Positions 26,088 to 34,624 are shown, numbered from the stretch's first letter. The stretch is 64,000 bases of DNA from Streptomyces rubradiris (GCF_016860525.1 NZ_BNEA01000015.1:1612001-1676000); one strand, 5' to 3'. Numbers and translations are program-made. The notes: a model not told the origin generated them from the sequence alone.

Positions 26088-27146
26088 TTGAGTATTCGGA
26101 CTGTCCTTGTGGGTCTCGGTGCCACTGGCCGGGCCATCGCTTCTTCCTTCCTGCAACGCGCGGACGTGGAGATCGTCGGAGCAGTGGACCAGGACACCCG
26201 TGTGGCTGGTCAAGACCTCGGGGTGCTACTTGGTGGCGCCGCGAACGGTGTCGTCATCGTGAGCGACCCGGCCGACCTGCCCGCCGCCGACCTCGCGATC
26301 GTGGCGACCACCTCGGGTCTGCACAGGGTGGCCGACACCCTGCTGCCGCTGCTGGAGCGTTCGTACAACGTCCTGAGCGTCAGCGAGGAGCTGGCCTATC
26401 CCTGGCAGAGCCATCCCGGCCTGGCCCGAAGGCTCGACGACACGGCGAAGGCACATGGCGTGACCGTCCTGGGCAGCGGGGCAAACCCGGGCCTCCTGAT
26501 GGACACCCTTCCTCTCCTGCTGTCTGCACTGACCCAGCGCGTGGAAAGCGTGTGTATCCGCCGGCGAACGAACATGTCACGCTACGGCGCGATCCTGTCG
26601 AAGTTCGGCCTCGGTCTGACCACAGAGGAGTTCGCGACGGCTCGCAGCCGGGGCGAGGTCGTCGGGCACTACGGCTTCGAGCAGGCCATCGGGGCGCTCG
26701 CGGCAGGGCTCGGGTGGGATCTCGACTCGGTGGACGTGCCAGAGGTCGAACCCGCTGTCGTGACGACGTCGCCGCGCGTCGGGGACCATCTGCGTATCGA
26801 ACCGGGACAGATCACGGCTGTCACTCATGCCGCCCGGGGCGTGCTCAAGGGCGAACCGGTGATCGACCTGGAGATCACGTTCGGGTTCTTCGAGCCGGCC
26901 GATGAGGTGGCCGCGGGCGACGACTACCGGATCGTCGGTGAGGAGCAGGTCATCGACCTTCGTTCCTCCGTGGGCTTCGATTCCTTCCCCAGCACGATCG
27001 CGACGGCGGTCAACGCCGCCGCCGCGGTCGTCGAGGCGCGTCCCGGTCTCCTGTCGATGGGAGACCTCCCGGCCCGCTCGGTCACGGCCAAGGGAGAGCA
27101 ACGGGCAGCCCGGGCCTCGCGCGGGGCCACGACTTCTCCGGACTGA
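26088..27146 (+). CDS. 2,4-diaminopentanoate dehydrogenase-like NAD(P) enzyme (DapB-type N-domain)
   Basis: A 352-residue dehydrogenase with an N-terminal dihydrodipicolinate-reductase-type Rossmann domain (VLVGLGATGRAIAS) and a C-terminal domain with GSGANPGLLMDTLPLLLSAL, as in 2,4-diaminopentanoate dehydrogenases of ornithine-fermenting bacteria. Those enzymes deaminate a diamino acid oxidatively. The TTG at 26088 is chosen because AGGGGAG sits five bases before it; an in-frame GTG at 26082 overlaps that site. It stands between two FAD oxidase genes, which supports a role in amine or amino acid breakdown. The family call rests on motifs only, and the true substrate is unknown. Confidence 0.75.
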   Translation: MSIRTVLVGLGATGRAIASSFLQRADVEIVGAVDQDTRVAGQDLGVLLGGAANGVVIVSDPADLPAADLAIVATTSGLHRVADTLLPLLERSYNVLSVSEELAYPWQSHPGLARRLDDTAKAHGVTVLGSGANPGLLMDTLPLLLSALTQRVESVCIRRRTNMSRYGAILSKFGLGLTTEEFATARSRGEVVGHYGFEQAIGALAAGLGWDLDSVDVPEVEPAVVTTSPRVGDHLRIEPGQITAVTHAARGVLKGEPVIDLEITFGFFEPADEVAAGDDYRIVGEEQVIDLRSSVGFDSFPSTIATAVNAAAAVVEARPGLLSMGDLPARSVTAKGEQRAARASRGATTSPD

Positions 27147-27318
27147 GACGAAGACACGCAAGACGGAAAACCTCCTGCCCACCCGTCTTCACACATCTCG
27201 CCGAAGAGACGCCCGTCACGGTTCATCCGCTGGACCGGAGCGAAGGCTTGTGGCGCATGCCGAGCAAGTCTTGACGTAAACCGTGAAATAGAACAAACCC
27301 CCCACCTGAAGGAGCGGT

Positions 27319-28683
27319 ATGAGGACCGACAAAACGAAATACAGCAACTTCACCGGCTGGATCGACCGACCGGACGACGTGCAGCCCGCACTGGACGGCG
27401 ACCTCACCTGTGACATCGCCGTCATCGGCGGCGGCATGGGCGGCATGGCGGCTGCGCTGCGCCTCGCGGAGCGCGACCAGGACGTGGTCCTGCTGGAGGC
27501 CGAGTTCTGCGGCTACGGCTCAGCCTCGCGCAACGGCGGTCAGATCGCCGGGGCGCCGGGCGGTGACCTGCGGATGCTCAGCATCCAGTCCCCTAAGAAG
27601 ATGCCGGTCATGGCGAAACTGGCGGAGCACGCGGGCCGCTACGTGGAAGACCTCATCAAGATGCACGACATCGACTGCGACTACGTGGCAAACGGCCTGG
27701 TGTGGGGTGCGGTCTCACCCCTCATGATGCTCAGGGTGCGCACCCAGGCGGCGATCCTGCGCGCCTACGGTGGGCATGGGACTGTCGGCAGCAGGGAGGA
27801 ACTCGGCCTTCCTGCCGGCTTCGTGGGCGGTATGCGGGAATCCATTGGCGGGATGCTGAACCCGGGCAAGCTCGCTCGTGGTGTGCGTCGCGCGCTGCTC
27901 GCCTCGTCGGCCAAGGTCTTCGAGCAGTCGCGGGTGAGCGATGTCCGGCGGACAGGCCGCACCGTCGAGCTCACGACACCGCATGGCACCGTGCGGGCCA
28001 ACAAGGTGCTGCTCGCAACCAACGTCTACGGCGGCGAGTGGGACATCTGGCCCAAGAACCTCGCGACGCCGCTGTATGTCATCGAGATCGAGTCGGAACC
28101 CATCGCGCCGGAGCGGCTCGCCGAGCTGGGCTGGACCAGTCGGTCCGGCATCATCACCCAGCACCAGTTGATGACCCACTACCGGCTCACCGAGCGCAAC
28201 ACCATCGTCTGCGGGGTCCGCCAAGCGCAGCGAGGCCAGACCTATCCGCTCCCGGACCGGGTCCCGGACCCCATTGTCGTGCAGGACATGGGGAAGGATC
28301 TGGCCCGTCGGTTCCCGTCGCTGTCCGACGTGGCCATCGAGCGGGCCTGGGGCGGTTGGATCGGCATCAGCCCGGACTGGCTGTCGATCGCCGGGCAGGT
28401 GGGTGACAACGTCTTCTACTCGATGGCCTGCAACGGCCACGGCCTCTGCCAGGTGCCGTACGTGACCCACCAGCTCGCCGACTACATCGTCGACGGTGAG
28501 ATGCCGGATGACCTAGCCGGCATCTGGTCGGACGCCTCGAAATACCCGCCGTCGATGTCGCTGCTGATGCAGCCGCTCGTCCTTCGAGCCGTCTGGGGGC
28601 TCGACCGGTTCAACGACTTCTTCAACGGCAGCAAGACGCTGGCCCGGCGGACGCTCCGTCGTCGCAGGCGCGGGGGCTCCTGA
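27319..28683 (+). CDS. DAO-family FAD oxidoreductase (gamma-glutamylputrescine/glycine oxidase-like)
   Basis: A 454-residue FAD enzyme with the FAD motif GGGMGGMAAALRLAERD near residue 38 and the SASRNGGQIAG segment found in PuuB-like and sarcosine/glycine oxidases. Near the C-terminus, WGGWIGISPDWLSIAG and YSMACNGHGLCQVPYV are typical of the DAO fold. It should oxidise a secondary or primary amine, producing H2O2. The ATG follows GAAGGAGCGGT. A 172-base gap separates it from the previous gene and contains a CACGGTT...AACCGTG inverted pair. It is the last intact gene before the transposase remnant. The substrate is not known. Confidence 0.85.
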   Translation: MRTDKTKYSNFTGWIDRPDDVQPALDGDLTCDIAVIGGGMGGMAAALRLAERDQDVVLLEAEFCGYGSASRNGGQIAGAPGGDLRMLSIQSPKKMPVMAKLAEHAGRYVEDLIKMHDIDCDYVANGLVWGAVSPLMMLRVRTQAAILRAYGGHGTVGSREELGLPAGFVGGMRESIGGMLNPGKLARGVRRALLASSAKVFEQSRVSDVRRTGRTVELTTPHGTVRANKVLLATNVYGGEWDIWPKNLATPLYVIEIESEPIAPERLAELGWTSRSGIITQHQLMTHYRLTERNTIVCGVRQAQRGQTYPLPDRVPDPIVVQDMGKDLARRFPSLSDVAIERAWGGWIGISPDWLSIAGQVGDNVFYSMACNGHGLCQVPYVTHQLADYIVDGEMPDDLAGIWSDASKYPPSMSLLMQPLVLRAVWGLDRFNDFFNGSKTLARRTLRRRRRGGS

Positions 28684-28705
28684 AGGTTTGGGTGGCGTTT
28701 GATCT

Positions 28706-28819
28706 GTGACGGCGTGGTGTGGGATCGCCATCCGTTACAACAAGACCGCCGAGTCCTACGAAGCAGCCGTCGCCCTCGCATCACTCCCTGTGTGGATCCG
28801 ACATTTGACGACACAACCT
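28706..28819 (+). mobile_element. Remnant of an IS5-like transposase (C-terminal end)
   Basis: The frame here reads GIAIRYNKTAESYEAAVALA followed by SLPVWIRHL. This is the familiar C-terminus of IS5-group transposases in Streptomyces (RGIATRYDKTxxSY...). No N-terminal or catalytic part and no clear terminal inverted repeats are present. It runs straight into the structured repeat, copy 2. It marks a former insertion at the right edge of the catabolic island. Confidence 0.7.
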
Positions 28820-28920
28820 AGTAGGCAGCGCTGCGGGGAGCCCCGATCTCGGCAGGCCGAACGGGAAGGCGTAGCAGGCGGCTGCGTCGACGGCGAGAAC
28901 GCCGCCGAATCGGCTCCTGG
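28820..28920. repeat. 101-base structured repeat, copy 2 (also at 25713-25813)
   Basis: The same foldable element as at 25713, here directly downstream of the transposase tail and upstream of the decayed resB. The two copies, 3.1 kb apart in direct orientation, flank the diaminopentanoate dehydrogenase-like and DAO-oxidase genes, so recombination between them could excise that pair. Confidence 0.65.
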
Positions 28921-28968
28921 TACCGCTAGCGGGGGGACAGGCTCCGCACCCCCGTCTCATCGCGGTCG

Positions 28969-29432
28969 CAGGGCATCTACCAGCTCGACAAGAGGAACCT
29001 GGAAGAGAGTTCAAGGGCTCCGACGGCAAGCTGTGCAAGCAGCAGCTCAAGGTCGGCGACACCATGAACCTCCCAGGCGGCGCGGGCTCTGTCACCTCGA
29101 CGGCGTCCAGGAGTGGGCCGGCCTTCCAGGTCACGCGGCCGCCCGGCAGCGGCTGGGCGCTCGGCGGTGCCGTCGTCGCCGTCTTCGGCCTGGCCGGCTC
29201 CCTGTTCATCCAGCGCCACCGCATCTAGGTGCGGGGCGCCGACGGCGTGACCGTCATGGAGATCGCCGGCCTCGACCGCAGCGAGTCCGCGAAGGTTCCC
29301 GCGGAACTCGGCGACCTCGCCGAGGCCCTGTACGACCGGGCGCCCGCCGCGTCCGAGAACCCCGAGAACCGCGCCACCCCCGAATCCCCCGACACCCACG
29401 CCGTCACTGCCGAAGGGGCTGAGAAGAAGTGA
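28969..29432 (+). pseudogene. resB: resB 3' remnant (cytochrome c biogenesis), multiply disrupted
   Basis: Pieces of the C-terminal part of ResB can be read in order but in shifting frames: QGIYQLDKRN, then FKGSDGKLCKQQLKVGDTMN, then DGVQEW, then VTRPPGSGWALGGAVVAVFG and SLFIQRHRI. The last is followed by TAG where ResB usually has a tryptophan codon. After that the tail ADGVTVMEIAGLDRSESAK reads to the stop at 29432. At least three frameshifts and one nonsense codon are visible and about 400 N-terminal residues are missing, so this is a true pseudogene and not a single sequencing slip. The stop overlaps the ccsB start (GTGA), the old operon arrangement. Confidence 0.85.
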
Positions 29433-30541
29433 ATCTCGCCGCCGCGACCAACGAGCGTCTCGCGAACGTCAGCAACACGCTGATCTACTCCGCGATGGCC
29501 GTCTACACCCTGGCGTTCTTCGCGCACATCGCCGAGTGGCTCTTCGGCAGCCGCAGCAAGGTCGGCCGTACCGCCGCCGCGCTCACCGCCGACGCCGCCA
29601 AGGCCGCGTCCGGCCCGGCCGCCACCGTGAAGAAGGCCCGCACCACCGCCGTACTGGAACGCCCGCAGGTCGTGGTGCGCTCCGCCGCCGGCTCCCGCGA
29701 CGTGCCCGACGGGCCCGGCGCACACGGCGGCACCGAGATGGGCGACCTCTACGGACGCATCGCCGTCTCCCTCACCGTCCTCGCCTTCGCCATCGAGGCG
29801 GGCGGCGTACTCACGCGTGCCCTGTCGGTGGAGCGGGCGCCGTGGGGCAACATGTACGAGTTCAACATCACGCTCACGACGGTCGCCGTCGGCGTGTACC
29901 TGGTCCTGCTCACGCTGAAGAAGAACGTCCGCTGGCTCGGCCTGCCCCTGGCCACCACCGTCCTGCTCGACCTCGGCCTCGCCGTCACGGTCCTCTACAC
30001 GGCGAGCGACCAGCTGGTGCCCGCCCTCCACTCGTACTGGCTGTACATCCACGTCTCCACCGCCATCTTTTGCGGCGCGGTCTTCTACGTCGGCGCCGTC
30101 GGCACGGTCCTGTACCTCTTCAAGGACAGCTTCGAGAACAAGCTCGCCTCCGGCGGCACCCCCGGGCGCTTCGCCAACTCCGTCCTGGACCGGCTGCCCT
30201 CCGCCGCCTCTCTCGACAAATTCGCCTACCGCGTCAACGCCGCCGTCTTCCCGCTGTGGACGTTCACCATCATCGCGGGCGCGATCTGGGCGGGCAACGC
30301 CTGGGGCCGCTACTGGGGCTGGGACCCCAAGGAGACCTGGTCCTTCATCACCTGGGTCGCCTACGCCGGCTACCTGCACGCCCGCGCCACCGCCGGCTGG
30401 AAGGGCCGCAAGGCCGCCTACCTGGCCCTGGCCGCCTTCGCCTGCTGGATCTTCAACTACTACGGCGTCAACATCTTCGTCTCCGGCAAGCACTCCTACG
30501 CCGACGTCGGCCTCGGCGCCCTCCAGCCGGTCGGTTTCTGA
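29429..30541 (+). CDS. ccsB: CcsB/ResC haem exporter-ligase, cytochrome c biogenesis system II
   Basis: A 370-residue multi-pass membrane protein of the CcsA/CcsB (ResC) family, which with ResB moves haem across the membrane and attaches it to apocytochrome c. The diagnostic tryptophan-rich segment WGRYWGWDPKETWSFITW is at about residue 290, and conserved histidines occur before and after it (SYWLYIHVSTAIF and SGKHSYADVG). The frame is intact. The GTG start overlaps the resB stop. Its partner ResB is destroyed here, so this copy either works with a ResB made elsewhere or is on its way to being lost. Confidence 0.9.
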   Translation: MNLAAATNERLANVSNTLIYSAMAVYTLAFFAHIAEWLFGSRSKVGRTAAALTADAAKAASGPAATVKKARTTAVLERPQVVVRSAAGSRDVPDGPGAHGGTEMGDLYGRIAVSLTVLAFAIEAGGVLTRALSVERAPWGNMYEFNITLTTVAVGVYLVLLTLKKNVRWLGLPLATTVLLDLGLAVTVLYTASDQLVPALHSYWLYIHVSTAIFCGAVFYVGAVGTVLYLFKDSFENKLASGGTPGRFANSVLDRLPSAASLDKFAYRVNAAVFPLWTFTIIAGAIWAGNAWGRYWGWDPKETWSFITWVAYAGYLHARATAGWKGRKAAYLALAAFACWIFNYYGVNIFVSGKHSYADVGLGALQPVGF

Positions 30542-30558
30542 ACCGGCCCATCCCTACC

Positions 30559-30599
30559 GCGGGACGTCACCGCGGGCGACGCCCGTGACGACGTCCCGC
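30559..30599 (+). terminator. Intrinsic terminator after ccsB
   Basis: GCGGGACGTC (30559-30568) pairs with GACGTCCCGC (30590-30599); inside, GCGGGC pairs with GCCCGT around a GAC loop. It begins 17 bases after the ccsB stop. Confidence 0.7.
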
Positions 30600-31075
30600 A
30601 GCCGTTCGACGTACGGCCGCAGGTTCTTGTGGGCGACATCGGTGTCCGGAGAGCGGCTGGCGAACCACAGGCCCTCCGGGAGCCAGAAGCGCATCCGCTG
30701 GGAAGCCGCCATGGAACAGGCCCGCGTGCAATACGCCGCGGCCTACCGTGTCAGGCACTTCGAAGCACAGGAAGCGGCATGGCGCCACGTGACCCGACTG
30801 GCCGAATACGTGAGCGCCGCACGCACACAAGTCGAGTCGTCTTCGGCGATTCCGAGTTCTGTGTGCGGTCTCAGCTGAGGGTCCGTGCCACAGCCCGCCG
30901 GTTCCGCGTCGCGGGTGTGGGGGCGCCCAGGACGATCACCTCGACGGCCGTCCGATGGCGGGCGGGTGATCCGGGCCCGCCATCGTAGGCAAGATACGTC
31001 AGGCAAGACGTCTGAGCATCGCACCGACGGACCCCGCGCGGGCCGGCCTCCCGCCGAGCTGTCCAGCCTCCGCTC
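30600..31075. other. Gene-poor junction DNA after ccsB
   Basis: No complete gene is supported. A plus-strand stretch reading IRWEAAMEQARVQYAAAYRV to LAEYVSAAR (about 30690-30830) looks protein-like and helical but has no recognisable start or family and may be a fragment. A perfect 10-base inverted repeat (GATGGCGGGC at 30954, GCCCGCCATC at 30975) could be a terminator for either side. Confidence 0.4.
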
Positions 31076-31585
31076 TCAGTCGGCATCGGTCGCGAGCGCG
31101 GCGCGGGCCACCACCACGAACTCCTTCATCGCCGTGCGGACCTCGGCCAGGAAGTCACCGCCGATACGGGCAGGCCGCCCCTCGTCGTCCACCGGACCGG
31201 ACAGATCCGCGGCGAGGGCGGTGGAATGGAGTTCGACGAGTTTTTCGACCACCTCGTTCGCCGCGTCGCTCACCGCCTGCGGCCCTTCCAGGTCGACTTC
31301 GGCCAGCAGGCGCATGAGCACCGGGGAATGCTCGTCCAAGGCGAGGCCGAGCGGCCCGAGGGCGGCCTCTCCCGTGTCCTCGTCGACGACATCCAGCACG
31401 GCTTGCACGGCTTCCCGGCTGCCGGTCAGGAAGTCGCGGTACACCTTCCGGCGCGGTTCCCGCAGCGCCAGTTTGGCGTTGCTCCTGAGCTGGACCTTCG
31501 TCTGCCGGTAGGTGAGCAACGCGCCCAGCGACGCGACGGAGCCGGTGATGCCGGCGCCGAGCACCGCCGCGAGTCCTGAATCCAT
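31076..31585 (-). CDS. Hypothetical protein with N-terminal membrane segment
   Basis: A 169-residue protein not assigned to a family. Residues 5-25 (AAVLGAGITGSVASLGALL) form a probable transmembrane helix or uncleaved anchor; the rest is soluble, helical and rich in Glu, Asp, Arg and Ala. A short YRQTK follows the helix, as in small Streptomyces proteins with a single-helix anchor and a cytoplasmic coiled region. The ATG at 31585 fits. It stands alone on the minus strand. Confidence 0.6.
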   Translation of the reverse strand: MDSGLAAVLGAGITGSVASLGALLTYRQTKVQLRSNAKLALREPRRKVYRDFLTGSREAVQAVLDVVDEDTGEAALGPLGLALDEHSPVLMRLLAEVDLEGPQAVSDAANEVVEKLVELHSTALAADLSGPVDDEGRPARIGGDFLAEVRTAMKEFVVVARAALATDAD

Positions 31586-31639
31586 GCGTTCATCATGCTT
31601 ACGCCGCCCGCTCCGGAAAGCGGCGGGGTCGGCGGGAGT

Positions 31640-31882
31640 TCAGGCGAACAGCAGCTGCCCGTGGTCGGCGAGCACCGCACGCGCCTCGGGTACGTCCTCG
31701 TACGCCTGTAGTCGGCGCAGGACCGTCCGGGCACGGTGCGCCGTGCGCTCCGAGGAGAGATCCCCGGACGCATCGATGACCCGACGAGCTTCTTCGGCAG
31801 CCTCTTCAGGCTCGTTGGCTCCGCCGCCGCAGGCCGGCGAGGTGGGCGCCGAATGATGGCGGCGCCCGGTGGTGCCGCTCAT
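31640..31882 (-). CDS. Short protein resembling the C-terminus of a TPR/XRE-type regulator
   Basis: An 80-residue product. Its second half, SSERTAHRARTVLRRLQAYE then VPEARAVLADHGQLLF, resembles the C-terminal end of large Streptomyces helix-turn-helix regulators with TPR domains. The helix-turn-helix itself is absent, so this is probably a truncated gene re-using a later start. The ATG at 31882 has AAGGGAG five bases upstream, so it could still be translated. Function is unknown. Confidence 0.45.
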   Translation of the reverse strand: MSGTTGRRHHSAPTSPACGGGANEPEEAAEEARRVIDASGDLSSERTAHRARTVLRRLQAYEDVPEARAVLADHGQLLFA

Positions 31883-32034
31883 GCCGACTCCCTTCCGCAT
31901 CCAGTGTGGCCCCTCCGTGGCCCCCTCATTGGCTCCTCCGCGTGATCACGTCCTCCCGGTTACCTGTACGCACAGCGCCCCGGCGACCGTGCGACCGGCC
32001 CCGGGGCCCGGCCGATCCGAGAGAGCAGACCGAC

Positions 32035-32448
32035 ATGCCGGAAACTGCAACGCGGGCTGGCGGTACGGGTCACCCCGGCGAGACTTCGCCGCGCGAGCCC
32101 GTGAGCGCCGCCCGGGCCCGACAACTGGTCCGCGCGGCATTGAGCGTGTGGAACCTGTCGGACTTGGCCGACGACGGTGCCCTGATCGTCTCCGAGTCGG
32201 TGACCAATGCGGTCCAGCACACCCGACGGGACTCCATCCGGGTCGTCATGGACCGCCCCGACCGGGTGCGTGCGCGCATCGGCGTCGTGGACTTCCCGAA
32301 GGCCCGGCCGGAGCGCGAGGTGCGGGGCCTCGATGACGACGGCGGGCGCGGTCTCGCGTCGGTGGGAGAGCCGGCCGAGGAACGAGGCACCGATCCGCTG
32401 CCGTGGGGGAAACGGGTCTGGGCGGAACTGCGCAAGGCACACGGATGA
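32035..32448 (+). CDS. RsbW-type ATP-binding regulator (anti-sigma-like HATPase)
   Basis: A 137-residue single-domain HATPase_c protein of the kind Streptomyces carries in many copies. The N-box is SESVTNAVQHTRRDS and the G-box region is DDDGGRGLASVGEPAEERG. It probably binds a sigma or anti-anti-sigma partner, but no partner is encoded next to it. The ATG at 32035 follows GAGAGCAG. Its stop overlaps the start of the next gene by ATGA. Confidence 0.8.
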   Translation: MPETATRAGGTGHPGETSPREPVSAARARQLVRAALSVWNLSDLADDGALIVSESVTNAVQHTRRDSIRVVMDRPDRVRARIGVVDFPKARPEREVRGLDDDGGRGLASVGEPAEERGTDPLPWGKRVWAELRKAHG

Positions 32449-32654
32449 CCGACGAGCAGAAGCGACGCGCGTGGGTAGGCGACCTGATCCATGGCGACGA
32501 CACCGACCGGCACGGCATCGTCACGGACGTCTACGGTGGGACGACCTGGGTGCCGGAGCGCGGGCCGGGCCGGTGGGCCTCCCCCCGGCAGCCGCACCGG
32601 CTACGAGTGATCAAGGCTCGGGAGGAGCGGCCGCGCGAGCGGAACGCCGGATGA
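32445..32654 (+). CDS. Small hypothetical protein, coupled to the HATPase gene
   Basis: A 69-residue basic, soluble protein beginning MTDEQKRRAWVGDLIHGDDT, of a type often found downstream of small HATPase genes in Streptomyces. The ATGA overlap with the preceding gene implies coupled translation. No motif suggests a function; a small beta-rich core (HGIVTDVYGGTTWVPERG) is likely. Confidence 0.6.
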   Translation: MTDEQKRRAWVGDLIHGDDTDRHGIVTDVYGGTTWVPERGPGRWASPRQPHRLRVIKAREERPRERNAG

Positions 32655-32962
32655 CGGAAGTCCCGGCCGGCGATGGGCGCCGGCCGGGGCTCCGTCGCGT
32701 CATGAACCGCCGGCCCTCTCCTCAATCCCGTGAGACACGTTCACCGCGGCTTGCGGCTACCCGGAGCAGCGGCCGGGTGTGAATGTTTCGCCGCCCCGAG
32801 CGAATCCTGCGAGAGGGATTGACGGGGGTCCACCGCCCCCCGATCATCCAGGCTGCCGGTAAGTCGACCGGCGTTCGCAATACCGAACGTACCGAACCTG
32901 CTCCACGCAAGGCACCTCCAGGTAACGCCCCCCGCAACGGCCGAGCCGCAAGGAGTACGCCC
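32655..32962. other. Upstream region of the GH43 gene
   Basis: 308 bases without a gene. A small hairpin (ACCCGG at 32759, CCGGGT at 32773) may end the upstream transcript. The rest should hold the GH43 promoter. I see no LacI-type palindrome here, unlike in the GH6 promoter region. Confidence 0.4.
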
Positions 32963-34597
32963 ATGGTTCCGTCATGGCCGCACCAACCACTGTCCCGTCG
33001 CAGCGCGTTGACGGCCGCCACCGGTCTGGCCGCCGGTGCCGTCCTCCCGCTGGGCGGGGTGGCCCCCGACGCCGCCGCCACCTCCGCCTCCTCCGCCGCC
33101 ACCTACACGAACCCGGTGATCTGGCAGGACTTCGCGGACATCGACGTCATCCGCGTCGGTGACACCTACTACGCCTCGGCCTCGACCATGCACTACTCGC
33201 CGGGCGCGCCCGTGCTGCGCTCGTACGACCTGGTGAACTGGGAGATCGCCGGCCACTCGGTGCCCGTCCTGGACTTCGGCGCCAAGTACGACCTGAACGG
33301 CGCCCGCGGCTACGTCCGCGGGATCTGGGCGTCGTCGCTGGCCTACCGGCCGGGCAACAGGACCTTCTACTGGCTCGGCCAGATCGACTTCGCCAAGACG
33401 TACGTCTACACGGCCACCGCCGCCGAGGGGCCGTGGAGCCGGCTCACGACGATCGGCACGGCCTACTACGACGCGGGGCTGCTCGTCGACACCGACGACA
33501 CCCTGTACGTGGCGTACGGGAACACCACCATCAACGTGGCCCAGTTGTCGGCCGACGGCCGCACCCAGGTCCGTACGCAGCAGGTGTTCACCACGCCGTC
33601 GAGCGTCGGCACCCTAGAGGGCTCGCGCTTCTACAAGATCAACGGCCAGTACTACATCTTCCTGACCCGTCCCGCGAACGGTCAGTACATCCTGAAGTCG
33701 TCCAGCGGCCCCTTCGGCCCGTACACCATGCGACAGGTCCTCCTCGACCTGCGCGGTCCGATCCCCGGCGGTGGCGTCCCGCACCAGGGCGGGCTGGTGC
33801 AGACCCAGAACGGCGCCTGGTACTACCTGGCCTTCGTCGACGCCTACCCCGGCGGCCGGATGCCCGCGCTGGCGCCGGTCACCTGGACATCGGACGGCTG
33901 GCCCGTCGTACAACTGGTGAACGGCGCCTGGGGCACCACCTATCCCAGTCCGGCCGTGCCCGCTCCGCCCCGCCCCGTCACCCCGATGACCGGGGTCGAC
34001 ACCTTCAACAACACCACCCTCTCCCCGAGATGGGAGTGGAACCACAACCCGGACAACACCAAGTGGTCGGCCGGCAACGGCCTCACCCTGCGGACGGCGA
34101 CCGTCACCAACGACCTCTACTGGGCCCGCAACACCCTCACCCACCGCGTCCAGGGCCCCACCTCCACGGCCACGGTCCAGCTCGACCACTCCGCGATGCG
34201 GGACGGCGACCGGGCCGGACTGGCGCTGCTGCGTGACTCCTCCGCGTGGATCGGCCTCAAGCGCGACGGCGGGGTCACCCGGATCGCCATGGTCGGCGGA
34301 CTGACCATGGACACCAACTGGAACACCACCGGCACCGGCACCGAACTGGCGAGCGCGCCCGTCTCCGGAAGCCGGATCTGGCTGCGCGCGAGCGCCGACA
34401 TCCGTCCCGGCGCGGCACGCCCCGGCACCTTCTCCTACAGCACCAACGGCACGAACTTCACCCGCCTCGGGCCGGACTTCACGATGGGCAACGACTGGCG
34501 GTTCTTCATGGGCTACCGGTTCGCCCTCTTCAACCACGCCACGCAGGCGCTCGGCGGCGCGGTCCGCGTCACGCGGTTCGAGCTGTCCACGCCCTGA
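32963..34597 (+). CDS. Tat-exported GH43-family glycosidase (arabinofuranosidase/xylosidase type)
   Basis: A 544-residue secreted enzyme. It starts with a twin-arginine signal (SRRSALTAATGLAAG), then the five-bladed GH43 propeller: NPVIWQDFADIDVIRVGDTY carries the catalytic-base aspartate, and FYKINGQYYIFLTRP and the TLEGSRF Glu are also typical. A C-terminal beta-sandwich of about 190 residues (FNNTTLSPRWEWNHNPDN onward) matches the accessory domain of beta-xylosidase/arabinofuranosidase GH43 enzymes. The ATG has AAGGAG eight bases upstream. It would release arabinose or xylose from plant hemicellulose outside the cell. It converges closely (27 bases) with the LacI regulator gene. Confidence 0.88.
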   Translation: MVPSWPHQPLSRRSALTAATGLAAGAVLPLGGVAPDAAATSASSAATYTNPVIWQDFADIDVIRVGDTYYASASTMHYSPGAPVLRSYDLVNWEIAGHSVPVLDFGAKYDLNGARGYVRGIWASSLAYRPGNRTFYWLGQIDFAKTYVYTATAAEGPWSRLTTIGTAYYDAGLLVDTDDTLYVAYGNTTINVAQLSADGRTQVRTQQVFTTPSSVGTLEGSRFYKINGQYYIFLTRPANGQYILKSSSGPFGPYTMRQVLLDLRGPIPGGGVPHQGGLVQTQNGAWYYLAFVDAYPGGRMPALAPVTWTSDGWPVVQLVNGAWGTTYPSPAVPAPPRPVTPMTGVDTFNNTTLSPRWEWNHNPDNTKWSAGNGLTLRTATVTNDLYWARNTLTHRVQGPTSTATVQLDHSAMRDGDRAGLALLRDSSAWIGLKRDGGVTRIAMVGGLTMDTNWNTTGTGTELASAPVSGSRIWLRASADIRPGAARPGTFSYSTNGTNFTRLGPDFTMGNDWRFFMGYRFALFNHATQALGGAVRVTRFELSTP

Positions 34598-34624
34598 CCG
34601 GGCCCCGGCGGCGGGCAGGGGCCG

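Noticed and set aside
30554..30680. Minus-strand protein-like tail (VAHKNLRPYVERLRDVVTG) after ccsB
   Set aside because: No start, no family match that I can name, and it overlaps the terminator hairpin; too weak to list as a gene.
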